A stretch of 64,000 nt of DNA, taken from positions 1,583,869 to 1,647,868 of the forward strand of contig NC_092196.1 in NCBI RefSeq assembly GCF_043641665.1, given 5' to 3'. This DNA comes from Enoplosus armatus (Eukaryota > Chordata > Actinopteri > Centrarchiformes > Enoplosidae). Under the pieces are notes generated by a model. That model made no database searches. It saw only the letters and a program-made list of their open reading frames with translations, and was not told the origin of the DNA. Below are positions 63,794 to 64,000 of this stretch, piece after piece (positions within the stretch are counted from its first letter, which is position 1; the number at the start of each line of letters is the position of its first letter). A program made the translations under genes and the position numbers.

Positions 63794-64000
63794 AAAAAGC
63801 CTTGCATGTAACCATAAACGTGATGTGTGCATTCCCAGTGGTCTTTCGGGGGGTCAAGTCAACATTATTCACTCATCCATTTTTATTTTGCGCCATGATA
63901 TGGTTTTATTATGACACCATTAATTGCTATTATTATCTTGATAAACACTGGCACGAATATCTTAATAAAAACCTTTATTTCATGGTTCCTGGGACGTTTG

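Larger units (their letters stand above)
62121..64000. other. 3' flanking DNA of rbfox1
   Basis: No gene recognised. The block 63280-63600 looks like conserved regulatory DNA. 63738-63792 is a (TG)n tract of about 27 units and 63609-63621 a poly-G run. Confidence 0.6.

Overview
The window is vertebrate nuclear DNA from a ray-finned (teleost) fish. The reasons are a multi-exon gene with GT-AG introns, very dense (CA)n, (CT)n, (TCC)n and poly-C/poly-G tracts, Tc1-family DNA transposons, and L2-, L1- and RTE-like LINE fragments with the 3' tails typical of fish. No bacterial, organellar or viral gene was recognised.

One protein-coding gene runs through almost the whole window on the + strand: the RNA-binding splicing regulator rbfox1 (A2BP1/FOX-1). 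Eleven coding exons between 6996 and 58792 have compatible phases and join into a 1140-nt reading frame of 379 codons plus stop. They encode the Pro/His-rich N-terminal region, the complete RRM (split over four exons), the Tyr/Gly/Arg-rich C-terminal region including the 40-nt exon matching the brain-type B40 exon, and the RFAPY C-terminus. The start codon and 5' exons were not found and probably lie upstream. A 3' UTR of about 3.3 kb appears to end at an AATAAA at 62094.

Layout: 1-6995 is non-coding, rich in simple repeats, with one orphan coding-looking segment at 1634-1771. 6996-7289 is the first recognisable exon. 7290-17145 is a large intron with a dead Tc1 copy (10045-11440), a LINE fragment (14978-15720) and a 43-nt perfect inverted repeat. 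17146-28075 holds six exons, including the 93-nt RRM exon, whose two splice sites overlap TGCATG. 28076-36187 is an intron with an internally deleted L1-like LINE. 36188-41025 holds the B40 exon and the next exon. 41026-51143 is an intron with a truncated Tc1 copy and a decayed reading frame of a multicopy family. 51144-51219 is the penultimate exon. 51220-58669 is an intron with several LINE remnants. 58670-62120 is the last exon with the 3' UTR. 62121-64000 is flanking DNA with a conserved-looking non-coding block.

The clearest biological signal is self-regulation. TGCATG, the site bound by the encoded protein, lies on or close to the splice sites of the exon that completes the RNA-binding domain, and it recurs within about 200 nt of several other exons. 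All mobile elements seen are broken and intronic.
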